Assembly (NCBI GenBank): GCA_002427365.1
Contig: DIQT01000007.1
Location: 144,697 to 166,043, forward strand
Length of the DNA: 21,347 bases
From: Caryophanales bacterium UBA5455
Lineage (GTDB): Bacteria; Bacillota_I; Bacilli_A; RFN20; CAG-826
Reading direction: 5' to 3'
Positions within the stretch are counted from its first letter, which is position 1. Each line of letters starts with the position of its first letter. The position numbers and the translations under genes were made by a program. Under the pieces are notes generated by a model. The model saw only the letters and a program-made list of their open reading frames with translations, was not told the origin of the DNA and ran no database searches. Shown here one piece after another: positions 1-8,039 of this stretch.

Positions 1-1945
1 CATTTTTACCATGTTCAACAACAACCTCATCAATATCTTGAATAATAACTTTAACACCCGCATTAACCGCTTCGTTTAATTTTAAAACTGTTGAAGAATA
101 TAATGCAGTTGTGTATGGAATAATAATTGTGGTGAACCGTTCACCATTTGGTGAAACAAGCGCCCCATTTTCGATATTCATTTGGCTTAAGTTAAGATGA
201 TCAACTAAATCGTAATCAATTTGTTTTTGCACTAAGGTGTAAGCGATATCCCTGAATTCTTTATCAATTTCTTTTGCGGTATGAGTCGCATTATACATAT
301 TTGTCGAAGGTAACGTTTCAGCTGAGACGCCTTCATAAGGATAATAAAGAGCAACGTTAGCTTGATGGGTACTTCCAGTTACCATATAGCGCATCCGACC
401 AAGCGCCGTGGAAAAGAGAACATCTTCATCAAATGTATGGTCATTACCTTGATAGTAATAGGAAGCAAAATTATTAATTCCCATCGCCACTTGGACACCA
501 ACGGTATTAATTTGTTCATAAATATCACCAACCGTTCCATCAAAAGCGCCAGAAATTTCTGCAAAAGTGTCTTCTTTTTGGAGAAAATCCGCAGCGGATG
601 AAGCCATTTTAGAAACAACACAACTATCTTTCATCGCCCGAACAGGTTGTGAGAATAATAAATCAGTGCCGGGGATTCCCATTGTCCCAAGTAATTGAAT
701 AATATTACCAGCGAACCAAGGGTTTTGATATAACGTTTCTTCAAGAAGTAAGTGGCCGGAGCTTTTAACACCGTGTGCACTTGTCCAATCGGCAATTTGG
801 CCAAGATAGTTTGATCTAAATAGTTCGCTTGTTAGTTCATAAAAATCCATTCGAACTTGTTTAGCAACACTACTATTATCGTCATAATATAAATAGCCTA
901 GATACGGTTCAAGGCGGTAGTTATAAGTTTGTACAAAAACATCGAATAAACTTTCAGAGTAGTTTAGACTTGGAAATAATTCAATATTTAAATCAGGAAC
1001 GTCTATGACAACCCGGTTTCGATCAGAAATCGTGAAATAATTTCCTTGGTGTGCGGGTTCATCGGTGAAGAAGGCTTTAATGCCCTTTCCAAATTCACTA
1101 CTTAAATATTCATAATATTTATCATATACAATTTCGATAAATTTATTTGTTGCACCGGGTTCAAGCATATTAATGTACCGTTGTTGGGCATACCAATTTT
1201 CCATACTATGGGTGCCTTCGTACCATTGCTTCGACATATAAGCAACAAGTACTTGTGAAGAACCAGTTCGATTTTTATAAGTAATCGACGTGTTACTTGA
1301 GTTAATCGAAGAACTTAGTGATTTTCCACTCGTTAAATCCATATTACTTGTGTCTGTGCCATCAAAAACATACGCAGCGACAATTGCTTTATGTCCATAC
1401 AATAAGTTAATCGTAACGGTTTTATTATCAGCAACGACGGCCGCTTGCGTTACTAGTCCAAGTGCTTCATATTCGGGATTACCTTTGAGTGTTTGACCAT
1501 AAGCCGCCCCAGAAGGATAGCCATATTCATCATAAAGCCAAACATACATCCCTTTATTATTAATTGCATGATTTAATTGTGCTCTAAGCTTTGTATATGC
1601 ACGGGCGCTTTGTAAGTAATCGTTACCCCACGCAACATTAGTAACAATTCCGCCATAACCCCGATCGTAAACATCATCAATTAATGAATTAGCGATACCA
1701 TGTATCATAACCATTGGTCGATCATGGCGCCGTGGATTAATAAACAAAGAATTATCGATTACTTTATCGTTTGAACTATTTTCTTCACTAGAAGAAGATT
1801 CGCTAGTGTTTTCGCTTGTTGATGGAAAATTATCTGTTGGATTTTCCGAATTAGAAGAAGATGAACTCTCAGTCGAGCCACAAGAAACTAAACAAAATGC
1901 AAATAGTGAAAACATTTTAGTAACCAAAATTCTTTCTTTACTCAT
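1..1945 (-). CDS. GH106-like glycoside hydrolase lipoprotein (3' part beyond left edge)
   Basis: This open frame runs off the left edge; about 648 codons are visible with no stop. The start is ATG at 1943-1945. Its ribosome site AAAGGTGG lies in the end of the upstream gene, whose TAA is one base away, so translation is probably coupled. Residues 1-22 form a lipoprotein signal with lipobox LVSC (Cys22), followed by a Ser/Asn/Glu/Thr-rich tether to about residue 65. A barrel-like region follows with WLYDEYGYPSG near residues 134-144, FFTDEP near 290 and a SSGHLLLEE segment further on. These match my memory of alpha-L-rhamnosidase family GH106 and relatives. The segment with IIIPYTTALYSS near the edge resembles the amidotransferase-like domain that follows the barrel in such enzymes. 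It is probably a surface enzyme trimming plant or host glycans. Substrate and exact family are uncertain. Confidence 0.75.
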   Translation of the reverse strand, partial: MSKERILVTKMFSLFAFCLVSCGSTESSSSSNSENPTDNFPSTSENTSESSSSEENSSNDKVIDNSLFINPRRHDRPMVMIHGIANSLIDDVYDRGYGGIVTNVAWGNDYLQSARAYTKLRAQLNHAINNKGMYVWLYDEYGYPSGAAYGQTLKGNPEYEALGLVTQAAVVADNKTVTINLLYGHKAIVAAYVFDGTDTSNMDLTSGKSLSSSINSSNTSITYKNRTGSSQVLVAYMSKQWYEGTHSMENWYAQQRYINMLEPGATNKFIEIVYDKYYEYLSSEFGKGIKAFFTDEPAHQGNYFTISDRNRVVIDVPDLNIELFPSLNYSESLFDVFVQTYNYRLEPYLGYLYYDDNSSVAKQVRMDFYELTSELFRSNYLGQIADWTSAHGVKSSGHLLLEETLYQNPWFAGNIIQLLGTMGIPGTDLLFSQPVRAMKDSCVVSKMASSAADFLQKEDTFAEISGAFDGTVGDIYEQINTVGVQVAMGINNFASYYYQGNDHTFDEDVLFSTALGRMRYMVTGSTHQANVALYYPYEGVSAETLPSTNMYNATHTAKEIDKEFRDIAYTLVQKQIDYDLVDHLNLSQMNIENGALVSPNGERFTTIIIPYTTALYSSTVLKLNEAVNAGVKVIIQDIDEVVVEHGKN

Positions 1946-1946
1946 T

Positions 1947-2981
1947 TTAGCGACCACCTTTTGAAACTTTTTTAGCTTTGAATGAAATACCAATCGCAAC
2001 TGCAACTAAAATAAAGATGATGGTGAGTGAACTTACAATTGTTGTGCTTGCGCAACCAGAACCTTTATTTGGTGTTTCGCTTGGAGTAAGATCACCGTCT
2101 CCGCTCGTAACGGGTTCGGATGGTGTTTCACTAGGTTCATCGGGAGTAGTTGGGGTTTCGTTCGTAAAAGAAACTCCGTTAATGGATTTAACAAGTAACG
2201 TACTAAGCTCGTTAAAGTCATCTTGTTGGGTATTCATAACAAGTAATAAGTAAATTTTTCCTTCAGGGAAAACAATTTCGCGATTGATAAAGGCGGCTTG
2301 GCCTGCTGGAGTAATATTTACGTTATTAATATAAATATTATAAAACTCTTTATTTTCACTTTCTTTGTCATAAGACATCTTAAGTGTTATTTCATCACGA
2401 ATGCCTGCACCAGCATTACCTTCATATAAACTCCATGTATCGACAATATCTTCAGGGCCCGATTCTTCCCCAAGGATATGATAATTTTCTTGGTAAATAC
2501 TTCCTTCGTAACGTAAGTCGCCACTATAATTAAAAAACCTAGTAAATAAGCCTGGACTCTCTTTCGCCCGGCCGTGGCCAGTTAAGGGTGAGGGTTCCGC
2601 TTCTTCGTTATTTCGCCAATTAATAAACATTGGTTTTCCCATAATGCCAATTCCGGCCCATACATCGTTAGCGTTTCGGCCACCAGCAATATATTCGTCC
2701 ATTTTCATTTTAAAAGTAATTTCAAAACTGCCGTCATCATTGAATGGAACTTCAAGAATACTAATTGCGTGATTATCAGGAATTCCCATCTCTGTTTGTT
2801 CAAACAAGAGACCATCCTTGGTCGATTTAAAATTTGTTCGCGCAAATGTCCAATTACTAGCAGTATATGCTGCCTGATATGGATCAGCAGTTTCCGCTTT
2901 AACTGATGTCAAAGCATTGTTGTGAGTTACAAATAACAAACCAACAAGTGCGAACGACAAAATAATTTTATTCTTTTTCAT
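1947..2981 (-). CDS. Secreted beta-rich protein with C-terminal SGC-helix anchor
   Basis: 344 residues from the ATG at 2979-2981. This start is chosen over an upstream ATG at 3005 because GGAGGA (2991-2996) sits nine bases before it and the signal peptide then begins MKKNK. The signal peptide covers about 1-29, with a cleavage site after VKA. Residues 30-270 have no recognised family; alternating strands and text such as GSFEITFKMKMDEY suggest a concanavalin- or lectin-like beta sandwich (inference). Residues about 275-305 are a Pro/Ser/Thr/Glu linker with TPSE-type repeats. The C-terminus has SGC at 308-310, a hydrophobic helix and a basic tail (KAKKVSKGGR). The same arrangement ends the upstream gene product. 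There is no LPxTG. It lies between that gene and the glycosidase in one operon, so it probably binds or displays something used by the glycosidase. Confidence 0.8.
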   Translation of the reverse strand: MKKNKIILSFALVGLLFVTHNNALTSVKAETADPYQAAYTASNWTFARTNFKSTKDGLLFEQTEMGIPDNHAISILEVPFNDDGSFEITFKMKMDEYIAGGRNANDVWAGIGIMGKPMFINWRNNEEAEPSPLTGHGRAKESPGLFTRFFNYSGDLRYEGSIYQENYHILGEESGPEDIVDTWSLYEGNAGAGIRDEITLKMSYDKESENKEFYNIYINNVNITPAGQAAFINREIVFPEGKIYLLLVMNTQQDDFNELSTLLVKSINGVSFTNETPTTPDEPSETPSEPVTSGDGDLTPSETPNKGSGCASTTIVSSLTIIFILVAVAIGISFKAKKVSKGGR

Positions 2982-3012
2982 AGTTAATTTTCCTCCAATC
3001 AACATAACGAAT

Positions 3013-3044
3013 AGTAGTCAGGACAAATATTTGCCCTGACTACT
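3013..3044 (-). other. Perfect intercistronic hairpin without T-run
   Basis: The arms AGTAGTCAGG (3013-3022) and CCTGACTACT (3035-3044) pair, and the inside CAAATATTTG is itself self-complementary. In the minus-strand transcript the one odd pair is a G-U wobble. In a plus-strand transcript it would be an A-C mismatch, so the structure fits the RNA of this operon. No run of T follows, so it is more likely an mRNA processing or stability element between the two exported-protein genes than a terminator. Confidence 0.6.
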
Positions 3045-3060
3045 TAAGATAAACTTCTAA

Positions 3061-4491
3061 CTATCGAGCAAATCTTTTTTTAACAATAAAGAAACTTGCA
3101 AGACCTAAAAGAACAACACTACTAATAATTGTCGCTGTGACATTACCAGAACATCCCGAACAACCACCGCTAGGATTATCACTAGGAGGGGTTGATGTGT
3201 CTTCGCTTGGAGTTTCGCTTGGTTCTTCAATTGCTGCGGCTGTAATGGTGAATTTTACTTCAACACTACCACTATAATTACCAACAAATGTAACAACTAC
3301 TTTTGCTTCACCAACAGCAGTATTATTCGCATAAGAAACTTCATAATCAGTATCAGCAACTAAAACCGATTCACCTAATTTAACTTCACTAACGCTTGGT
3401 TCAATCGCACTACCCGTTTCAACAAATTCAAGTTTTTCTAATGTAACAACAGCAGTGCTTGCATCAATGGCTAAAACATTAAATGCTTTTTCAATTGCCG
3501 TGTTCCCAGCATAATCACCGATAAAGTTAACAACAACTTTTCCTTCGCCAACTTCAGTTAAACCTTTACCTTCAATATAGTAATCAACATCGGCAACTAA
3601 TTCTTTTTCATTAAGTTTAACAGACACTTCTGGTAAATGAGCCAAACCATCATACGCGAATGAATCGTGGTCTAATTCAACTTCGACACCAGCTGCATCA
3701 TATGTATAAGCATCAAATGAATAAAGTCTAATGCCGCGATGTTCCCAGTGATTACCATCACAGCCAGGTCCTTCATAAATAGCGGTTGAAAAGAAAGTTT
3801 GGCCTTTTTCATTAATAAATAAACTTTCATCAAGTGGAAGTCCTGGGACTTCAATTAGTACCGCTTCAGTTGCAAGATTAGTGAATTTTATTGTATAAGA
3901 GTCCCCAACCTTTTTAAGATCTAAACTAAAAACAATTTCATCATTAGCGAGCGTACCAGTATTTGTAATTAGATTATCTACAAATCCACTAATAACTGTT
4001 TCCGTTGCGCCATCAACAGATTTTACAAATTGAATTTCAACCGTATTCGGTGTTGCGGTCGCAGAATAGTTCGTAATATGAACAAAGTATCCAGAAACTG
4101 CTCCACCATAATATGGGAATGAATTATCTGATCCGCCACCAACAGTACTCGAAAATGAGTAGGTTAACCAACCATCAACTTCGTCGCCACCAACATCTTT
4201 TGCTTGTTTGGAAAGAAGAAATGCACTTGTTTCCATATGGATGGCGTCTCCTTTTAATGGAATTAATCCTGATGCATGAGCAAATGTAGTAATACCACCT
4301 TCATCAATGTCGCCGACTCCACCCCAGTAATCATGGAAATCATATTTGTCAGGAGTGTAACTCTTGACTGATAAAGTTGTTTCGACATCAGCGGCACTAA
4401 CTTTTTGCGCGGGAAGACTTTTATTACCCGCAGCAAGGCCTAATACCACTAGAAGTAATCCAGTCGTTAATAAAGACTTAATTTTTTTCAT
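3061..4491 (-). CDS. Secreted protein with two MBG-like repeats and SGC-helix anchor
   Basis: 476 residues. The start ATG is preceded by AAGGAG at a normal distance. The signal peptide is about 1-33, with a cleavage site after VSA. Residues 40-260 form a beta-rich domain without a recognised family, probably a jelly roll. Two tandem repeats of about 65 residues follow, at about 275-338 and 352-416. Each has a pattern like LVADxDY...VGEGKVVVxFxGxYxG, typical of MBG/Ig-like surface repeats. A PSETPSE linker (423-440) leads to GCSGCSG, with Cys444 and Cys447 and SGC at 445-447. A membrane helix (about 451-470) and KKRFAR finish the protein. It is the first gene of the surface operon, and a LacI-type operator lies about 290 bases upstream. 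Its role is probably surface display or glycan binding; no catalytic motif was seen. Confidence 0.85.
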   Translation of the reverse strand: MKKIKSLLTTGLLLVVLGLAAGNKSLPAQKVSAADVETTLSVKSYTPDKYDFHDYWGGVGDIDEGGITTFAHASGLIPLKGDAIHMETSAFLLSKQAKDVGGDEVDGWLTYSFSSTVGGGSDNSFPYYGGAVSGYFVHITNYSATATPNTVEIQFVKSVDGATETVISGFVDNLITNTGTLANDEIVFSLDLKKVGDSYTIKFTNLATEAVLIEVPGLPLDESLFINEKGQTFFSTAIYEGPGCDGNHWEHRGIRLYSFDAYTYDAAGVEVELDHDSFAYDGLAHLPEVSVKLNEKELVADVDYYIEGKGLTEVGEGKVVVNFIGDYAGNTAIEKAFNVLAIDASTAVVTLEKLEFVETGSAIEPSVSEVKLGESVLVADTDYEVSYANNTAVGEAKVVVTFVGNYSGSVEVKFTITAAAIEEPSETPSEDTSTPPSDNPSGGCSGCSGNVTATIISSVVLLGLASFFIVKKRFAR

Positions 4492-4635
4492 ATTGTTCTC
4501 CTTTTTATATGAATATTTTTAATGCTAACCAGTTAAATGGTATATTGACTGCATCCTGGGAAATGAGTCAATAATAATATAATTAATTAAGTAAAATAAC
4601 TGTAGGCATATTTGGACAAATGTAAATTTCCTTTT

Positions 4636-4728
4636 TTATAAAAGTAAATAAACAACAAAAGCAACTAAAATAAATAATTTTCTATTCTTAACAATTAGTT
4701 TTTTTATAAGTGGGTAACTCCTCCTTTT
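4636..4728 (-). other. Strong Shine-Dalgarno site followed by a short hydrophobic frame without a standard start
   Basis: On the minus strand AAAGGAGGAG (4719-4728) is a near-perfect ribosome site. Ten bases on, the frame from ATA (4705-4707) reads IKKLIVKNRKLFILVAFVVY, then LLL and a TAA stop (4636-4638): a basic start and one hydrophobic helix, typical of a small membrane peptide. No ATG, GTG or TTG lies at the right place in that frame. A different frame gives an 11-residue peptide from an ATG before the ribosome site (MLQVKGGVTHL). It may be a decayed or unusually started micropeptide, or a leader-peptide arrangement. Confidence 0.3.
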
Positions 4729-4768
4729 ACTTGCAACATTTTTTAAAATAATGTTGTGATACATTCTT

Positions 4769-4798
4769 AATATATGTTTAGTAAAGCGGTTTAGTAAA
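4769..4798 (-). promoter_or_regulatory. Candidate promoter of the surface operon
   Basis: Reading the minus strand, TTTACT (4793-4798) and TATATT (4769-4774) are separated by 18 bases. The spacer contains the CG-centred operator, so a bound repressor would cover the promoter. The boxes are imperfect and the region is AT-rich. The resulting leader would be about 270 bases. Confidence 0.4.
4777..4798. promoter_or_regulatory. LacI-family operator, site 1
   Basis: The core TTAGTAAAGCGGTTTAGTAA is centred on CG at 4787-4788. It shares TAGTAAAGCGGTTTA with the site before ribokinase and TAGTAAA with the site before the ABC ATPase. A CG-centred imperfect palindrome with flanking TTTA is the usual form of LacI/GalR-family operators. 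It probably links the surface operon to the regulator encoded at 15158-16180. A catabolite-repression site for CcpA is the alternative. Confidence 0.7.
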
Positions 4799-4800
4799 TC

Positions 4801-4819
4801 AAAAAAATATACATTTTTT
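4801..4819 (-). terminator. Weak AT-only terminator-like hairpin after the ABC operon
   Basis: In the minus-strand RNA seven A/U pairs (AAAAAAU with AUUUUUU) close a four-base loop, followed by one more U and a UGA. It stands 18 bases after the nucleoside hydrolase stop. With no G/C in the stem it would be weak, so read-through into the surface operon is possible. Confidence 0.3.
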
Positions 4820-4836
4820 AAATATTCTCTTCTTAA

Positions 4837-5754
4837 TTAAATGTTATCATCTAATAATCGCTTATTCAAATAGTAAATTTTCTTTACAAAAAACTCCGTA
4901 AATTGTTCGTTCTTAACAGCAGTTGAAATATGTAAAAACGGATTCGGTTTCCGTCCCCAATTAAAATCCATTAAATTAATAACTTTGCCGCGTGAATAAC
5001 TTCCTTCTAATTCAACTTTTAAATTTCCCGGTTCATATGTTACGAAGTTTTCATTAATTGCTTCAGAAAGCGTAAGGGGGTCATGAAGAATCATTCCTTC
5101 GCCCCATAATTCATTCATCGCAATCACTGTTTTAACTAATTCGCTATCACATTGTTTTAAAGTTTCGATTTGTTCATTATTTAATTGGCATTTAAAAGTA
5201 ACATCAAGTGAAATAACCGCTTTGGGAATAGGAGCATTTAAAACGATATCCGCGGCTTCTGGATCACAACTAATATTAAATTCATTTAAATTTAACCAAA
5301 TGGCGGTTCCCATAATATATAATTTTTTTATTTTTGCCGCTGTTTCTGGATGCGAATTAATTAAATAGGCAATATTTGTTAAAGCGCCCAAAGTAATAAC
5401 AACAAGGTCATCGTTTTCTTCCAACGCTTGTTTTAAAGCTTCAATCGCGCCTAAATCTTCAATTTGGACATCATCAAATAACGAAGGAATATAAGTTTTA
5501 GGATAACTAACTAAGTCAACGCGATGATTATGAACGGTTGTGGCCTTAAAGGGCTGCCCAATACCAGCATAAACCTTAACGTGAGGTTTATTTCCCATCT
5601 CTAATAATTTCTTTGCAATTTTTGCGCGTGCGACGGTATTTTCAAATACGGTGCTAACACCAACAATTTCAATATCATCATAACTCATCGCTAATAATAA
5701 GGCTAAAGCATCATCGATATCGCCCCCGATATCCGTATCAATCCAAAATTTCAT
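4837..5754 (-). CDS. Nucleoside hydrolase (inosine-uridine type)
   Basis: 305 residues from ATG at 5752-5754, chosen because TAAGGAGG immediately precedes it and the family N-terminus (MKFWIDTDIGGD) then begins correctly. These enzymes split the N-glycosidic bond of ribonucleosides to give free base and ribose. The calcium-binding Asp cluster is present as DTDIGGDIDD (residues 6-15), with two residues more than the common DTDxGxDD spacing. GALTNIA (123-129), EFNISCDPEAA (158-168) and the catalytic-type LHDP (His224, Asp225) are also present. The length is normal and there is no signal peptide, so it is cytoplasmic. It is the last gene of the importer operon, and its ribosome site overlaps the permease stop. 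Ribokinase lies across the divergent region, so base release followed by ribose phosphorylation is the likely path. The altered Asp spacing leaves other N-ribosides possible. Confidence 0.9.
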   Translation of the reverse strand: MKFWIDTDIGGDIDDALALLLAMSYDDIEIVGVSTVFENTVARAKIAKKLLEMGNKPHVKVYAGIGQPFKATTVHNHRVDLVSYPKTYIPSLFDDVQIEDLGAIEALKQALEENDDLVVITLGALTNIAYLINSHPETAAKIKKLYIMGTAIWLNLNEFNISCDPEAADIVLNAPIPKAVISLDVTFKCQLNNEQIETLKQCDSELVKTVIAMNELWGEGMILHDPLTLSEAINENFVTYEPGNLKVELEGSYSRGKVINLMDFNWGRKPNPFLHISTAVKNEQFTEFFVKKIYYLNKRLLDDNI

Positions 5755-5767
5755 GAAATGTTCCTCC

Positions 5768-6628
5768 TTACATTTTAATTCCCGAATTAAGTAAACCTTT
5801 AATATAATATTGATTGCCAAAAATAAAGACAATTAATAATGGAATTGAAGATAGTAAATAACCTGCATACGTTACCGGCATATTTTGGGAGTGTAAATTT
5901 CTAAACTCAACAATTAGTCCGGCGGAAATTGTTAGATTTTCATAATTTGTTGTAATAATTGTCATCGGCCATAAGTAATCATTCCAAATTGTATTAATTT
6001 GCATGATGCCTAATGTAATTAGTATCGGCATACTTAAGGGCAATGCGACTTTAATAAATGTTTTAAAGTGACCTGCTCCATCCATTTTTGAGGCTTCAAA
6101 CAATTCTTTGGGTAAAGTAGAAAAGAACATTGTTAGTAAGAACACCTGACCAACCGGTTGCATCGTAATTTGTGGCAGTAAAATAGCGAACAAGGAATTT
6201 TGTAATCCCATTTTTTGATACATCAAAAATTGCGGAACAAGCGTTAGAACACCCGGAATCATCATTAAGCTTAATACAAGCGTAAAAAATAACTTTTTAC
6301 CAGGAAACTTCATTCGGGCAAACGCATATGCAGCAAATGAAGAAATAATTAACGAGCCAATAATTCCGAAAAAAGCAATTGCAATCGTGTTAACAGTATA
6401 AACTGATATTTTTTCAAAAGCGGTAACAAAATTGGAAAGTTTTAACGGTAATGTTGGATAAAATTTACTTACTTCATATTGATCAACTGTTTTAAATGCG
6501 GACCAAAACGCCATTAAAAGAGGATAAACGGTGGCAAATAGTAAGAGAAACATCACAATATGTAAAAAGAACTGCCCCCATTGAATTTTATATTTGTTGC
6601 GTCCAAAATGTGTAACTCGTTTAATCAT
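5768..6628 (-). CDS. ABC sugar permease, MalG/AraQ type (CUT1)
   Basis: 286 residues. ATG at 6626-6628 is preferred over the more upstream ATG at 6661, because AGAGGTGA lies just before it and the upstream start would overlap the previous gene. Six hydrophobic segments are visible. The coupling (EAA) loop that contacts the ATPase is at about 178-199: EASKMDGAGHFKTFIKVALP, with the conserved Gly at 186 and the Pro at the end. It is the second permease of a binding-protein-dependent importer of the CUT1 family, which takes up oligosaccharides, polyols and related compounds. It lies 10 bases after the first permease gene. Confidence 0.95.
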   Translation of the reverse strand: MIKRVTHFGRNKYKIQWGQFFLHIVMFLLLFATVYPLLMAFWSAFKTVDQYEVSKFYPTLPLKLSNFVTAFEKISVYTVNTIAIAFFGIIGSLIISSFAAYAFARMKFPGKKLFFTLVLSLMMIPGVLTLVPQFLMYQKMGLQNSLFAILLPQITMQPVGQVFLLTMFFSTLPKELFEASKMDGAGHFKTFIKVALPLSMPILITLGIMQINTIWNDYLWPMTIITTNYENLTISAGLIVEFRNLHSQNMPVTYAGYLLSSIPLLIVFIFGNQYYIKGLLNSGIKM

Positions 6629-6638
6629 GTTATCACCT

Positions 6639-7562
6639 CTATATACTTTTTGTTTTTTCAAACGGTCCGTAGTTCATTATCTTGAAAGAAATAAGTGAAA
6701 AAATAAAGATTATGATAAATAAGAATGTTCCAATTGCTGAAGCATAGCCGTATCTTCCAGATGTAAAGGCCAACCGATACATATACCATCCAGGAACATA
6801 CGTGGAATAACCAGGCCCACCATTTGTCAAAATTATTTGAATACTATAATCTTGCAGCAGTCCAATTAGCCCAAAAATAAAGAAGTACCTCATTTGTCCT
6901 TTTAATAAGGGTAAATCGATTTTTCGAATGCGTTTCCATGTACCACAATTATCTAAACGCGATGCTTCAACAACATCATTAGAAATGGCGTTTAAGCCAG
7001 AAATATAAATTAAAATACTTGTCCCATTTGTCCAAGGAAATCCTAAAATAATCACTGTAGAGATAACCCAGTTAGGATCATTAAGGAAGTCAACAACTTG
7101 GCCCTTTTTTAAGATGCCAATCGCGGTTAATAATTGTGAATATAGCCCCGTTGCGGGTTCAAAAATATTTTGCCAAATAAGCATTCCAACAACGCCAGGG
7201 GCAATCATCGGAATTAAAACCGCAATCCGATAAAAAGATTGGAGTTTCTTGTTTTTTGTATTAAAAATAAGTTCCGCCATTAGTAAAGGCATAAAGACAC
7301 CAATTAATAACCGTGGAATAAGAAGAATAACCATTGTAAGAAGGGAATTTAAAAAAATTTCATCATTAAATAATTCAGCGTAATTACTAACGCCTACAAA
7401 AACGCGTTCGCCGGTTCCGCTACTTATGAATAATGAATTAAATAAACCACTAAAAGCTGGATAATAAGCAAAAACAACTGTTACAAAAATTAATGGGAAA
7501 ATAAATAAATATGCCATTCGATTTTTTTTGATTTGCCTAAAAATACTATTTGATTTATTCAT
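6639..7562 (-). CDS. ABC sugar permease, UgpA/LacF type (CUT1)
   Basis: 307 residues with six likely membrane segments and a cytoplasmic basic N-terminus. The EAA loop at about 199-218 reads EASRLDNCGTWKRIRKIDLP. Family members usually have DGAG where this has DNCG, so the loop is slightly divergent but keeps Gly207. The ATG directly follows the TAA of the preceding gene, and the ribosome site GGGAGG lies inside the end of that gene, indicating translational coupling. It pairs with the next gene to form the membrane channel of the importer. Confidence 0.95.
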   Translation of the reverse strand: MNKSNSIFRQIKKNRMAYLFIFPLIFVTVVFAYYPAFSGLFNSLFISSGTGERVFVGVSNYAELFNDEIFLNSLLTMVILLIPRLLIGVFMPLLMAELIFNTKNKKLQSFYRIAVLIPMIAPGVVGMLIWQNIFEPATGLYSQLLTAIGILKKGQVVDFLNDPNWVISTVIILGFPWTNGTSILIYISGLNAISNDVVEASRLDNCGTWKRIRKIDLPLLKGQMRYFFIFGLIGLLQDYSIQIILTNGGPGYSTYVPGWYMYRLAFTSGRYGYASAIGTFLFIIIFIFSLISFKIMNYGPFEKTKSI

Positions 7563-8039
7563 TTAAAGGTCCTCCCAATCTGAGCCACCGCTAACGCCAT
7601 CGGGCTTAACAACGGGCATGGTAAATTTCCACGTTGCGGGAACAAGAAAAATATAGGAATTACTTTCATCTTGAAAATAAATCGTTACATCATCTAACGG
7701 AGTTACTTTTTCATTAACGAATAAATATGGGTAATACGTAAATGTTATCCAACCACTTTCATTGGTGATAATTCGAGATACAGGAAGGGAACCATTTGAG
7801 GCGTAAAAATAAATTGTATGGCCTGCAACAGGTTTATTATCTTTTGTTAGCTTAACCCGAAAACGAATTGAAGAAACTCCATCAGCAATAATTACATCAT
7901 CACTTCTTGCAATTAATTCAAATTCATAACGCTTGGAAACAGCGTAATCAAAACCATATGCACCGACAAGTAAAAGCACAATTGTGCCAACAATTGACGA
8001 TGTAATAATAACTTTCCTTTTTTTACCTTTCCTTTTCAT
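7563..8039 (-). CDS. Membrane-anchored Big_1-like Ig-domain protein
   Basis: 158 residues. The N-terminus is highly basic (KRKGKKRK), then one helix at about 9-30 places the rest outside the cell. Residues about 37-110 resemble bacterial Ig-like domain group 1 (invasin/intimin type): IIADGVSSIRFRVKLTKDN, then KPVAGHTIYFYASNGSLP and an ESGWITFTYYP strand. The tail has several acidic and Trp residues (GGSDWEDL). It is sandwiched between the binding protein and the first permease with no spacing: the TAA of the binding protein touches its ATG, and GGAGGG lies in the end of that gene. It is therefore made together with the importer and probably sits next to it, perhaps as an extracellular spacer or docking piece. 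I know no standard importer subunit of this type. Confidence 0.75.
   Translation of the reverse strand: MKRKGKKRKVIITSSIVGTIVLLLVGAYGFDYAVSKRYEFELIARSDDVIIADGVSSIRFRVKLTKDNKPVAGHTIYFYASNGSLPVSRIITNESGWITFTYYPYLFVNEKVTPLDDVTIYFQDESNSYIFLVPATWKFTMPVVKPDGVSGGSDWEDL

Larger units (their letters stand above)
4492..4836. other. Long leader / intergenic region upstream of the surface operon
   Basis: This stretch of 345 bases holds a weak AT-only terminator-like hairpin, a candidate promoter with embedded operator, a strong unused ribosome site with a short hydrophobic frame, and a hairpin near the gene start (4542-4571, arms ATTGACT/AGTCAAT). A second possible promoter is TTGACT (4566-4571) on the minus strand, followed after 18 bases by CAATAT. 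I did not recognise a known riboswitch class. Confidence 0.5.

Noticed and set aside
362..1496. Short frames on both strands inside the left-edge gene
   Set aside because: They lie within the continuous glycosidase frame and show no family features or ribosome sites.
1947..4491. Sortase (LPxTG) anchoring of the two secreted proteins
   Set aside because: No LPxTG-like pentapeptide lies before the terminal helix; the conserved element there is SGC.
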